64,000 nt of DNA from Culturomica massiliensis. GTDB taxonomy: Bacteria > Bacteroidota > Bacteroidia > Bacteroidales > Marinifilaceae. Numbering within the stretch: the first letter of the stretch is position 1; each line of letters begins with the position of its first letter. Positions 1 through 7,949 of the stretch are shown piece by piece. The position numbers and the translations under genes were made by a program. Location: contig NZ_LT594621.1 in assembly GCF_900091655.1 (NCBI RefSeq), forward strand, positions 3,630,639-3,694,638, written 5' to 3'. The notes below the pieces were generated by a model, which was given only the letters and a program-made list of their open reading frames with translations, made no database searches and was not told the DNA's origin.

Positions 1-2
1 TT

Positions 3-569
3 ACCCCGAAAGAATTTTCGATAGACCTGGGTTATGCTTACCGGCTTTGTGACCGCTGGTCTGTTTCGGCCGTGCTTCATTACATCAGTTCGGATCTGGG
101 GGACTTCTCCGGAGCGAAGAAGGGTTCGGCCTTTGCAGCGGATCTGGGTGCGATGTATCATGCGCCGTCGTGGAATGCGGGTCTTTCCGTAACGAACCTG
201 GGTTCAAAGATCGATTACGGTTACGACAGCTATGATCTTCCTGCCAGCCTGAAAGCGGGCGGGGCTTACTGGCATACCTTTTCTGACCGGCACCGTCTGA
301 CGGGTCATGCGGAGCTGGCTTACCGTCTGATGCCTTCCGATTACAGCGGTGTGAATGTTGGTCTTGGGGCCGAATACCTTTACAATGATCTGATAGCGGT
401 GCGCGGGGGTTATCACATCGGGGACGATAAGAAGACAGGTCCGAGTTACGCCACTCTGGGTTGCGGTCTGATGTACCGCGGAGCAGAAGTGAACTTTGCT
501 TACTGGCTGGCAGGCAGTGATTCACCGGTGAAGGGGACGTTCTGTCTCTCTGCCGGATGGAATTTTTAA
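3..569 (+). CDS. PorV/PorQ-like outer-membrane protein, 5' truncated
   Basis: The frame is open to the left window edge, so this is the C-terminal part (188 codons) of a longer gene; the GTG at 72 is internal and not a start. The product alternates short hydrophobic strands with glycine/aromatic turns and ends in Trp-Asn-Phe, as beta-barrel outer-membrane proteins do. A stretch reading LSVTNLGSKIDYGY resembles the 'NLG' repeats of the PorV/PorQ family, which helps type IX secretion cargo reach the surface in Bacteroidota. The family call is by resemblance only. A terminator follows at 649-693, so the gene ends its own transcript and is not co-transcribed with the downstream sulfatase. Confidence 0.6.
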   Translation, partial: TPKEFSIDLGYAYRLCDRWSVSAVLHYISSDLGDFSGAKKGSAFAADLGAMYHAPSWNAGLSVTNLGSKIDYGYDSYDLPASLKAGGAYWHTFSDRHRLTGHAELAYRLMPSDYSGVNVGLGAEYLYNDLIAVRGGYHIGDDKKTGPSYATLGCGLMYRGAEVNFAYWLAGSDSPVKGTFCLSAGWNF

Positions 570-648
570 ACGTATGCGTATATTGAGAATGATTCTAAAT
601 AATGGAATGTAGTCTCTGAATAATATATTTCTTAAATCTCTTTGTTAA

Positions 649-693
649 AAAGGCTTTAACGCTGTGATTCAGTTGTTAGAGCCTTTCTTTTTT
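649..693 (+). terminator. Rho-independent terminator after the PorV-like gene
   Basis: AAAGGCTTTAAC (649-660) pairs with GTTAGAGCCTTT (675-686) with a single G-T wobble over 12 bp, and a T-rich run follows. This hairpin overlaps an in-frame GTG at 664 that could be mistaken for the start of the next gene. Confidence 0.75.
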
Positions 694-715
694 ATGTTTG
701 TTCGTTTCATTATGT

Positions 716-745
716 TTTGTCTGTATCTGTTTTTGTTTAAATTTG
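716..745 (+). promoter_or_regulatory. Bacteroidales-type promoter for the first sulfatase
   Basis: A -33 TTTG (716-719) and a -7 TAAATTTG (738-745) are separated by 18 bp, matching the Bacteroides consensus TTTG-19-TAnnTTTG. The predicted transcript start falls within a few bases of the ATG at 751, which implies a very short or absent 5' leader. Confidence 0.5.
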
Positions 746-750
746 CAAAC

Positions 751-2211
751 ATGAGAAGTACAAAATATTATTTCATTTTTTCTTGGATAGCTTCTTTTTT
801 CTGGCCTTTTCAATCTTGTGCAAAGAAGTCTCAAGAACATCCGAACCTTGTTTTTATTATGGCTGATCAATGGCGGGGAACTGCTTTGGGATATTTGGAT
901 GTGGAGCCGGTAATCACTCCGAATTTGGATCGTTTGGCGGCTGAGGGAGTTGCTTTTGAGAATGCAGTCAGTAGTTATCCGGTTTCTTCGCCGGCCCGGG
1001 GAATGTTGATGACCGGACAATACCCTGTTTCCAGTAAAGTTACCGGTAATTGTAATTCAGAGAATGCGCCTTATGGGGTAGAATTGCCGGTAGAGGCCAG
1101 GTGTTGGTCGGATGTATTGAAAGATCAGGGATATTCATTGGGATATATTGGAAAATGGCATTTGGATGCGCCTTATTTCCCTTATGTGGATACCTATAAT
1201 AACAGAGGAAAGGTTGCCTGGAACGAATGGTGTCCGAAAGAACGCCGGCATGGATTTGATTATTGGATTGCTTATGGCACTTACGATAATCATTTAAAAC
1301 CGATGTATTGGAACCGGGATGCCGGCCGGGATGATTTTTATTATGTGAACCAGTGGGGACCGGAATATGAAACGGACAGAGCTATCGAATATTTGAGGAA
1401 TAAAGACGGATGTAGGGAAGAAGGGCGGCCTTTTGCCTTAGTGGTGTCTATAAATCCGCCGCATACAGGGTATGAGTTGGTACCGGAAAAATACAAAACA
1501 TTATATAAAGATCTGGATATTGAAAAATGGTGTCAGCGTCCGGACATTCCGAAAAAAGGCAATTCCAACGGTGATTTTTATCGGAATTCCGTGAAGGATT
1601 ACTATGCCTGTATGACCGGAGTAGATGAACAAATCGGCCGGATTGTAGAGACATTGAAGCAGGAAGGCCTGTGGGAAAATACAATTGTTGTATTTACTTC
1701 CGATCACGGTGACTGTATGGGCATGCACGGTGTCATCGGCAAGGATATCTATTATGAAGAGGCGATGCGTATACCGATGATTGTGACATGGCCTGCAAGG
1801 ATTAAACCACGTCGGGATGCTGATTCCCGTATTGCTTTGGCCGATCTGTATCCTACTTTGTTGTCGTTGATGGGATATAAATCGGTTATTCCTTTGCAGG
1901 TAGAAACATTCGATTTATCGGAACGAATTATTTCCGGTAATGGGTTCCAGCCGGATTTTCAGCCTTACTATCGAATCGAGCCTGCGCGGAGTACGAACGG
2001 TTGGCGAGGATTGCGGGGTAAACGGTATACTTTTGCAATAAAGGTTGAAAACGGAACAATAACAGAAACGGTGCTTTTCGACCGGAGTGATGATCCGTAT
2101 GAATTGAAGAATATTGTTACGGAAAATCCCGATTTGGAACTTAAATTTAAGAAATTGCTGCGAAAATGGTTGGATCGGACAAATGATTCTTTTGCCATGT
2201 TTTTGGATTGA
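751..2211 (+). CDS. Serine-type sulfatase, lipoprotein
   Basis: Family S1 (arylsulfatase-like) sulfatase, predicted to hydrolyse sulfate esters on glycans in the periplasm or at the outer membrane. From the ATG at 751 the protein has 486 residues, a short signal peptide and a lipoprotein Cys after FQS, then the metal-binding start NLVFIMADQW. The catalytic motif is S-S-P-A-R with Ser near residue 79, so maturation to formylglycine would need an anaerobic anSME-type enzyme, which is not in this window. A later FTSDHGD metal motif is present. An upstream GTG at 664 keeps the frame open but lies in a terminator hairpin and would put 29 extra hydrophobic residues before the signal peptide, so 751 is preferred. 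It opens the polysaccharide utilization locus. Confidence 0.88.
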   Translation: MRSTKYYFIFSWIASFFWPFQSCAKKSQEHPNLVFIMADQWRGTALGYLDVEPVITPNLDRLAAEGVAFENAVSSYPVSSPARGMLMTGQYPVSSKVTGNCNSENAPYGVELPVEARCWSDVLKDQGYSLGYIGKWHLDAPYFPYVDTYNNRGKVAWNEWCPKERRHGFDYWIAYGTYDNHLKPMYWNRDAGRDDFYYVNQWGPEYETDRAIEYLRNKDGCREEGRPFALVVSINPPHTGYELVPEKYKTLYKDLDIEKWCQRPDIPKKGNSNGDFYRNSVKDYYACMTGVDEQIGRIVETLKQEGLWENTIVVFTSDHGDCMGMHGVIGKDIYYEEAMRIPMIVTWPARIKPRRDADSRIALADLYPTLLSLMGYKSVIPLQVETFDLSERIISGNGFQPDFQPYYRIEPARSTNGWRGLRGKRYTFAIKVENGTITETVLFDRSDDPYELKNIVTENPDLELKFKKLLRKWLDRTNDSFAMFLD

Positions 2212-2235
2212 CGGCGTTATACTATATTACTTTTG
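2202..2235 (+). promoter_or_regulatory. Housekeeping promoter upstream of the ECF sigma gene
   Basis: TTTG (2202-2205) and TACTTTTG (2228-2235) match the -33 and -7 boxes, with a slightly long 22-bp spacer. The -33 box overlaps the end of the sulfatase gene, so the sigma factor could be expressed independently of it. Confidence 0.4.
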
Positions 2236-2256
2236 AATTTCTAAAATAAGCACTTG

Positions 2257-2844
2257 ATGAGCAATGATTCTGTACTTTTTTCTCAAATTCAGGGAGGGGA
2301 CCGGGAGGCATTCAAATGTGTTTTTGACAAATACATGGATCGGTTGTATTTTTATGCATTGGGAGTTGTTAAGGAAAAAGAAGTAGCTGAAGATATTGTA
2401 CAGGATGTTTTTTTGTATTTGTGGCATAATGCCCGGAAAATCGATCTGAACGGTTTATTAGTAAGGTATTTGTTGAAGGCCGTCAAGAATGCCTGTATCA
2501 ATTATAAGCTGCGTCTCGAAGTGGAGAGGGAATATCAACGGAAATTTTTGCAGACGAAAAGTGATGAGGAAGAAGTTTACTCGGAAGAACGTCTTGAATT
2601 GTTGCGTTCGAGGCTGATCGAATTATTGGAGCAATTACCTCCCAAATGTAAGGAAATATTTGTATTGGGGTGTGTAGAAGGTCTGAAATATAAAGAAATT
2701 GCCGAGCAGTTAGGTATATCGGTAAATACTGTGAAGACCCAAATCAAATATGCTTATAAAAAGTTAAGGACGGATGCCTGCGATTTAGAGCCGGATTTCC
2801 TTTTATGGGTTTTATTGTTCGGTTTTTCCGAAATTTTCGAATAG
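2257..2844 (+). CDS. ECF sigma-70 factor of the SusCD locus
   Basis: Extracytoplasmic-function RNA polymerase sigma factor of about 195 residues. Region 2 is visible near residues 25-60 (core-binding stretch followed by AEDIVQDVFLYLWH) and region 4 at 120-175 (LPPKCKEIFVLGCVEGLKYKEIAEQLGISVNTVKTQI), a clear helix-turn-helix. The start is taken at ATG 2257; an adjacent TTG at 2254 would only add one Met. It sits upstream of a FecR anti-sigma gene and an STN-bearing SusC, the standard trans-envelope signalling set in Bacteroidales: substrate binding at SusC relieves FecR and frees sigma to transcribe susC onward. The 352-bp gap before fecR is unusually long for such a pair. Confidence 0.92.
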   Translation: MSNDSVLFSQIQGGDREAFKCVFDKYMDRLYFYALGVVKEKEVAEDIVQDVFLYLWHNARKIDLNGLLVRYLLKAVKNACINYKLRLEVEREYQRKFLQTKSDEEEVYSEERLELLRSRLIELLEQLPPKCKEIFVLGCVEGLKYKEIAEQLGISVNTVKTQIKYAYKKLRTDACDLEPDFLLWVLLFGFSEIFE

Positions 2845-2917
2845 AATTTTTTTATTTTTTTCACCCTTTTTTGCTTTAAACTTGCCTTATTTAAGACAAA
2901 CGGGTTTTGTCTCAAGA

Positions 2918-3171
2918 AAACGACCGTTTGAATTGGCTGAAAAACCTTGAGGTTTATAGGTTTCATTGTATCTATGAACCAAGTGGATGTACTTCGTTTC
3001 TTTTGGTTATTGCAGCCCTTCTTGCTAATTCTCATACTGCTGACATCCAAATACTAAACCAACCACAAACAAAGTTCAGGAGTAAATTATTGTCATCACA
3101 CAGGGCGGAAAATATCCATCATTGATTATTCTGTAAAAACGATTCTGTCAATCCAGTTTTAACGGTCGTTT
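2918..3171. repeat. 254-bp segment bounded by 19-bp inverted repeats
   Basis: AAACGACCGTTTGAATTGG (2918-2936) faces CCAGTTTTAACGGTCGTTT (3153-3171); the reverse complement of the second matches the first at 16 of 19 positions, 11 of them contiguous at the outer end. No convincing target-site duplication is seen. Just outside, AGACAAA (2894-2900) and TTTGTCT (2906-2912) form a 7-bp hairpin. The segment fills most of the 352-bp gap between sigma and anti-sigma genes. It could be a MITE-like insertion or a regulatory structure. Inside it the only notable reading frame is the small hydrophobic one at 2974-3057. Confidence 0.45.
2974..3057 (+). CDS. Possible 27-residue hydrophobic small protein
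   Basis: An ATG-to-TAA frame of 27 codons lies within the inverted-repeat segment between the sigma and FecR genes. It starts with a short charged N-terminus (MNQVDVLR), continues with a strongly hydrophobic stretch (FFWLLQPFLLILILL) and ends TSKY, so it would form one membrane helix. No recognisable ribosome-binding site. It resembles the size and make-up of type I toxin or small membrane peptides, but chance occurrence is quite possible. An overlapping 72-codon frame (2907-3125) has no protein-like character. Confidence 0.22.
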   Translation: MNQVDVLRFFWLLQPFLLILILLTSKY

Positions 3172-3196
3172 AATTTTTACGAATGTCATTGAAAAT

Positions 3197-4351
3197 ATGG
3201 AAGATAAGGATATTATTTCAAGGCTGTTTTTTTCATGTTGGGAGAAGAAGGAAAAGGAGGGGTGGAGGTTATTGCGTGATATGAGTGAAACGATTCCGGA
3301 TTTGAAACGATTGATTTCCGGAGAGCTGGAGGTTTGTGAGGAGGCTTTTAGCCCGGACCGGGAAAAGATCTGGCGGAATATTCTTTCCCGGATCCGTGCT
3401 CGTGAGCGGCGTTTTCGCGTCATTCGTGTTTCGATGCAGTATGCTGCCGTTTTTATTTTTTCCCTGTTTATGGTGGTTGCTTTTCGTGTGGTGAGAGAGA
3501 GTAAGCAGAAATATGAGATTTACAGTCCGGTGTCGGAACCGGTCGGTTTAAAACCGTTTTGTGGTGCGGTATTAGTATTGGATGATGGTAAAGAGGTTGA
3601 CTTATCTGCCATCGAGCGGGATACGGTGTTTGACGATCGGAATATCCGTATGCGGATCGATTCTTTTAGATCAGTTTCCTATGGTCGGGTGAATGTACCT
3701 GTTGAACGGGAGGTTTTTCATACACTGGTGGTTCCCCGTGTATCGGATTATGAGTTGGAGCTGTCGGACGGTAGCCGGGTTCGGCTGAACTCGGATTCCC
3801 GTTTAAGGTTTCCGGTTTCTTTTATCGGTTGTGAAAGGCGTGTTTATTTGGATGGAGAGGCTTATTTTCAGGTTACGGCAGATACGACGAAGCCTTTTAT
3901 TGTAGAATCGGGCCGGATGCGTTTAAAGGTTTTGGGGACGGAATTCAATGTCTGTGCTTATGCAACTGAAGGGAATGTTAAGGCTACGCTTGTGGAAGGA
4001 TTGGTTTGGGTGAGGGATTCCTTACAGAAAAATTATACCGTATTATTACCGGGTCAGCAGGCTGAAGTGGGTGACGGTGTTGTGCGTGTCAAAGAAGTGG
4101 ATGTCAGTGCTTGCATTTCCTGGTTGAAGGGTAAGTTTTATTTTGACCGCATGAGTCTGGAAGACCTTTCTTGCTGGCTGGAGAGATGGTATGATGTGGT
4201 ATTTTATTTTGAGAATGAACGTGCCCGGTCTTATCTTTTTACCGGAGTCATTTATAGATATTTTTCTATTGAAGAGATTGCTGATTTGATAACGAAGACG
4301 ACACGTGGTGTGGAGTTTGAGATAGACGGCAGGCGGGTTGTTGTACGATGA
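3197..4351 (+). CDS. FecR-family anti-sigma factor
   Basis: Inner-membrane anti-sigma factor of 384 residues. Residues 1-75 form the cytoplasmic sigma-binding part, a transmembrane helix lies near 80-98, and the periplasmic FecR domain runs from about 165 to 275 (VPRVSDYELELSDGSRVRLNSDSRLRFP, then GEAYFQVTADTTKPFIVESG and LGTEFNVCAY). The C-terminal DUF4974-type segment (FDRMSLEDLSCWLERWYDVVF) is the usual contact to the SusC N-terminal signalling domain. It works with the ECF sigma upstream and SusC downstream. A perfect 12-bp hairpin lies immediately after its stop codon. Confidence 0.92.
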   Translation: MEDKDIISRLFFSCWEKKEKEGWRLLRDMSETIPDLKRLISGELEVCEEAFSPDREKIWRNILSRIRARERRFRVIRVSMQYAAVFIFSLFMVVAFRVVRESKQKYEIYSPVSEPVGLKPFCGAVLVLDDGKEVDLSAIERDTVFDDRNIRMRIDSFRSVSYGRVNVPVEREVFHTLVVPRVSDYELELSDGSRVRLNSDSRLRFPVSFIGCERRVYLDGEAYFQVTADTTKPFIVESGRMRLKVLGTEFNVCAYATEGNVKATLVEGLVWVRDSLQKNYTVLLPGQQAEVGDGVVRVKEVDVSACISWLKGKFYFDRMSLEDLSCWLERWYDVVFYFENERARSYLFTGVIYRYFSIEEIADLITKTTRGVEFEIDGRRVVVR

Positions 4352-4358
4352 TAAAAAG

Positions 4359-4388
4359 CCGGTATTTGCAGCAACAAATACCGGCTGG
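4359..4388 (+). other. Perfect intergenic hairpin between fecR and susC
   Basis: AGCCGGTATTTG (4359-4370) and CAAATACCGGCT (4377-4388) are exact complements with a 6-nt loop. It is followed by GGATGTCC and not by a T-run, so it is not a classical terminator. In this position, between a low-level regulator and a high-level receptor gene, it may stabilise a processed susC mRNA or pause transcription. Confidence 0.6.
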
Positions 4389-4433
4389 ATGTCCCTTAAC
4401 AGGGACGATTGTTAAATCTAATTCAACAAAACT

Positions 4434-7400
4434 ATGAAAAAAAAATCGAATGTAGATGAAAGTGGAGGCGTGAAATTGTTTTTCCGGCGTTTTTGGGTGT
4501 TGAAATTGTTTTTCATCCTCCTTCTTTGTTACGGACAGAATCTGAGTGCCACGGTAGAGGCGCAGATGCAACGTGTTTCTCTCTCTTTGCAAGATGTAAA
4601 GTTGAAGCGTGTGATTGATGCATTGGAGAGCCAGACCCGTTTGGACTTTTTTTACAGTGACCGGGAGGTTGATGTGGAGAGCCGAGTGAGTGTGAAAGCA
4701 GAGAATGAATTTCTTGATCTTGTTTTAGGACGGGTTTTTGGGCCGGGGTTTTCTTTTGAGTTTATAGGGGACATGGTGGTGGTTAAGCCGCTGGAACCTC
4801 AACTTCCGGAACCTGAAAAATTGAAAGTTTACGGTGTAGTATCGGATCAGAACGGAACAATTCCCGGGGTAAGTATTTTAATCAAAGGTACGGGTAAAGG
4901 AGTAGCGACGGATATCGGCGGTAAATTCGAGTTGGAGGTATTGCCGGGTGCGGTGCTTCGGTTTTCATGTGTGGGTTATGTGACACAGGATGTAAAGGTG
5001 AATAAGGGGGGAGAATTAAATATCGTTCTGCTGGAAGACACAGAGCAATTGGAAGAAGTTGTCGTGGTGGGATTCGGTAGCCAGAGGAAAGAGAATCTTA
5101 CCGGAGCTGTTACAACTGTTGATGTAAAAGCTCTCGATTCGCGTCCTGTAGCTTCGGTCGGTCAGGCTTTGCAGGGTGTTGTCCCCGGGTTGAATTTTTC
5201 TGTAAATAATGTCGGTGGTGCTTTGGGAAATACGTTGAATGTGAACATCCGCGGAGGGGGGACGATCGGAACGGGATCGAGCGGAGCGCCATTGATATTG
5301 ATCGATGGAATCGAAGGGGATATGAATGCTTTGAATCCGGATGATATTGAAAAGATATCCGTGTTGAAAGATGCGGCAGCAGCAGCGATTTACGGATCGC
5401 GGGCTCCGTTCGGGGTGATATTGATTACGACAAAGTCGGGTAAGTCCGGCAGGGCTACAGTGACATACAGTAACAGTTTTCGTTTTGCCCGTCCGATCAA
5501 TTTACCGGACATGCTTGATTCGTATAAGTTTGCGATGTATTTTAACCGGGCTTCTCTCAACGGAGGTGGAGGTGTTGTTTTTGACGACGAGACGATCGGA
5601 CGTATTCTTGCTTATCAGAAAGGAGAATTGAAAACGACGACGATTCCTAATCCGGATAACGGTATGTTTCAGTTTCATACAAGGGCAAATGCCAATGAAA
5701 ACTGGACGAAGAAACATTTTGACAAGACGGCTTTTACTCAGGAGCATTCGTTCAATGTGAACGGAGGATCCGAAAGTCTGAGTTATTTTATGTCTGCCGC
5801 ATATATGAACCAGGAAGGGCTTTTGAAATACGGAGACGATTTGTTTGAACGTATTAATGTGGCCGGGAATATTTCTGCCCAGGTAACGGATTGGTTACGG
5901 GTAGGGTTACGGACCCGCTTGATCCGGGAAGATCTGGATAAACCTTTGTTTGCCGATGATAATGGCTTGTATTATCACGACATTTCCCGTACATGGCCAA
6001 CGATGCCTTTCAAGGATCCGAACGGTCATTATATGCGTAATTCGAAGTTGGAGCAGATTGAGAACGGAGGACGTTATTTCCGGCGTAAGGATCAGATATA
6101 TACTCAAGGAAATGTGGTAATCACTCCTTTAGAGAACTGGAATATTACGGCCGATTTCGGTCATCGGCTGGTAAATACGATCTGGCGACAGAATCTGGCT
6201 AAGGTATACGAATATACATCAGACGGTACTCCAAAGCTGATGAAATTCAACGATAATTCTCCTGAAGGAAGTACCTGGGCTTATTATGCCAGTCAGCAAA
6301 CGAACCTGACAACGGTGAGTACCTATTCCGATTATTCGCTGACATTGAATGAAATGCACAATTTTAAAGTAATGATCGGATTCAATGCCGAGTTGTTTCA
6401 GACCGAGGATGTCGGTGTGAGGCGGGACGATGTGATTACGGACGAAGTTCCTTCCATCAATACAGCGGCAGGTAAAGATGTGACGAGTGGGTATCTCGGT
6501 CAATGGTCTACGGCGGGTTTCTTCGGGCGAATCAATTATGATTACGACGGTCGTTACCTGTTGGAAATTAACGGTCGCTACGATGGTTCTTCCCGTTTTA
6601 TGAAGAGTGAACGTTGGAATTTTTTCCCTTCATTTTCGGTTGGCTGGAATATAGCCCGGGAAAAATTCTGGGAAGATTATGTCGTTTATGTCAATATGTT
6701 GAAACCTCGGGTATCCTGGGGTATGCTGGGTAACCAGAATACGTATGTAGAGGGAAATCCGACGGCTACGTATTATCCTTTTTATTTGACACAACCGGTA
6801 GGTACTGCGAACGGCAGTTGGCTGATCGATGGAAAAAAACCGAATACAGCGTGGGCTCCTTATATGAACAGTCGGAATATGACCTGGGAGAAAGTAAAGA
6901 GTCTGAATATCGGTTTGGACCTGGGCCTGCTGAACAATCGCCTGAATATATCCGGAGAATGGTATAAACGTACCACAGAGGATATGGTCGGTCCGCCGGC
7001 AGAAGTTTCTACCGTTATCGGTATCGCTACCGGTAATTTGCCGAAACGGAACAATGCGACGATGGTGACGAAAGGATGGGAATTTCAGGTGACCTGGAAC
7101 GACCGGATCCGCGATTTCGGGTATACGATATCTTTTAATGTTTCTGATTTCAAACGAGAGGTAACCAAATATCCGAATGAAAGTAAATCTTTGGGAACTT
7201 ATTATGAAGGGCAGATATTGGGGCAAATCTGGGGTTATGAAACCGTGGGTATTGCAAAGACGGATGCGGAAATGCAGGCTCATTTGGCCCATACGAATCA
7301 GGAGCGTCTCGGTACGGCATGGGCTGCGGGCGATGTGATGTTCCGGAATCTGGATGATGACGGCGAGATTACGACGGGAGATTATACGGCTAAGAATCCG

Positions 7401-7937
7401 GGTGATTTGAAAGTGATCGGTAATACGACCCCTCGTTATTCTTTTGGATTGACATTGGGTGCTGATTGGAAAGGTATTGATTTCAGGGCTTTTTTCCAGG
7501 GAGTCGGTAAACGGGATGCCCTGTTGGGTGGAAATTACTTTTGGGGAGCAACGGGTAATATGTGGCAGGCTATGGGACTGAAAGAGCATTATGATTTTTT
7601 CCGGCCGGAAGGTGATCCGTTGGGAGCTAATGTAAACTCGTATTATCCCCGTCCTATATTCGGTACCCAGAAAAACAACCAGAATCAGACCCGTTATGTA
7701 CAGAGTGCTGCTTATCTCCGGTTGAAAAATTTGCAGATCGGTTATTCGTTACCGACGCATCTTGTCGCGAAAATAGGTCTTTCACGGGTGAGGGTTTATT
7801 TTTCCGGGGATAATTTGTTTACGCTTACAAAAATGTCGAAAATATTCGACCCAGAAGCGTATGACGGGAAGTATTCAGACGGTAAGGTGTATCCGCTTTC
7901 CCGTGTTTTGTCGTGCGGATTAAATGTTACATTTTAA
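4434..7937 (+). CDS. SusC-like TonB-dependent outer-membrane receptor with STN domain
   Basis: Outer-membrane glycan importer of 1167 residues. Order: signal region to about residue 44, STN (secretin/TonB short N-terminal) domain about 47-118, carboxypeptidase-regulatory-like domain about 130-205, TonB box VVVVGFGSQ near 209-217, plug to about 335, then a 22-strand barrel ending in a C-terminal Phe (CGLNVTF). The STN domain is what marks SusC proteins that signal to FecR/ECF sigma pairs, in accord with the two upstream genes. It pairs with the SusD lipoprotein 12 bp downstream, which lids the barrel. It is longer than most SusC proteins because of the STN extension. Confidence 0.96.
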   Translation: MKKKSNVDESGGVKLFFRRFWVLKLFFILLLCYGQNLSATVEAQMQRVSLSLQDVKLKRVIDALESQTRLDFFYSDREVDVESRVSVKAENEFLDLVLGRVFGPGFSFEFIGDMVVVKPLEPQLPEPEKLKVYGVVSDQNGTIPGVSILIKGTGKGVATDIGGKFELEVLPGAVLRFSCVGYVTQDVKVNKGGELNIVLLEDTEQLEEVVVVGFGSQRKENLTGAVTTVDVKALDSRPVASVGQALQGVVPGLNFSVNNVGGALGNTLNVNIRGGGTIGTGSSGAPLILIDGIEGDMNALNPDDIEKISVLKDAAAAAIYGSRAPFGVILITTKSGKSGRATVTYSNSFRFARPINLPDMLDSYKFAMYFNRASLNGGGGVVFDDETIGRILAYQKGELKTTTIPNPDNGMFQFHTRANANENWTKKHFDKTAFTQEHSFNVNGGSESLSYFMSAAYMNQEGLLKYGDDLFERINVAGNISAQVTDWLRVGLRTRLIREDLDKPLFADDNGLYYHDISRTWPTMPFKDPNGHYMRNSKLEQIENGGRYFRRKDQIYTQGNVVITPLENWNITADFGHRLVNTIWRQNLAKVYEYTSDGTPKLMKFNDNSPEGSTWAYYASQQTNLTTVSTYSDYSLTLNEMHNFKVMIGFNAELFQTEDVGVRRDDVITDEVPSINTAAGKDVTSGYLGQWSTAGFFGRINYDYDGRYLLEINGRYDGSSRFMKSERWNFFPSFSVGWNIAREKFWEDYVVYVNMLKPRVSWGMLGNQNTYVEGNPTATYYPFYLTQPVGTANGSWLIDGKKPNTAWAPYMNSRNMTWEKVKSLNIGLDLGLLNNRLNISGEWYKRTTEDMVGPPAEVSTVIGIATGNLPKRNNATMVTKGWEFQVTWNDRIRDFGYTISFNVSDFKREVTKYPNESKSLGTYYEGQILGQIWGYETVGIAKTDAEMQAHLAHTNQERLGTAWAAGDVMFRNLDDDGEITTGDYTAKNPGDLKVIGNTTPRYSFGLTLGADWKGIDFRAFFQGVGKRDALLGGNYFWGATGNMWQAMGLKEHYDFFRPEGDPLGANVNSYYPRPIFGTQKNNQNQTRYVQSAAYLRLKNLQIGYSLPTHLVAKIGLSRVRVYFSGDNLFTLTKMSKIFDPEAYDGKYSDGKVYPLSRVLSCGLNVTF

Positions 7938-7949
7938 AAATGAAAGGTT

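Noticed and set aside
664..750. GTG start at 664 giving a longer first sulfatase
   Set aside because: The extension lies in a terminator hairpin and before a promoter; the lipoprotein signal peptide begins at 751.
2907..3125. 72-codon plus-strand frame between sigma and fecR
   Set aside because: Covers a hairpin and the left inverted repeat, shows no signal peptide or domain pattern, and looks like chance reading of repeat DNA.
2918..3171. Insertion sequence between sigma and fecR
   Set aside because: No transposase and no clear target-site duplication; kept only as an inverted-repeat segment of unknown origin.
6630..7589. 319-codon minus-strand frame inside susC
   Set aside because: Antisense shadow of a well-conserved SusC gene; composition rich in Ile, Arg and His as expected from the opposite strand of coding DNA.
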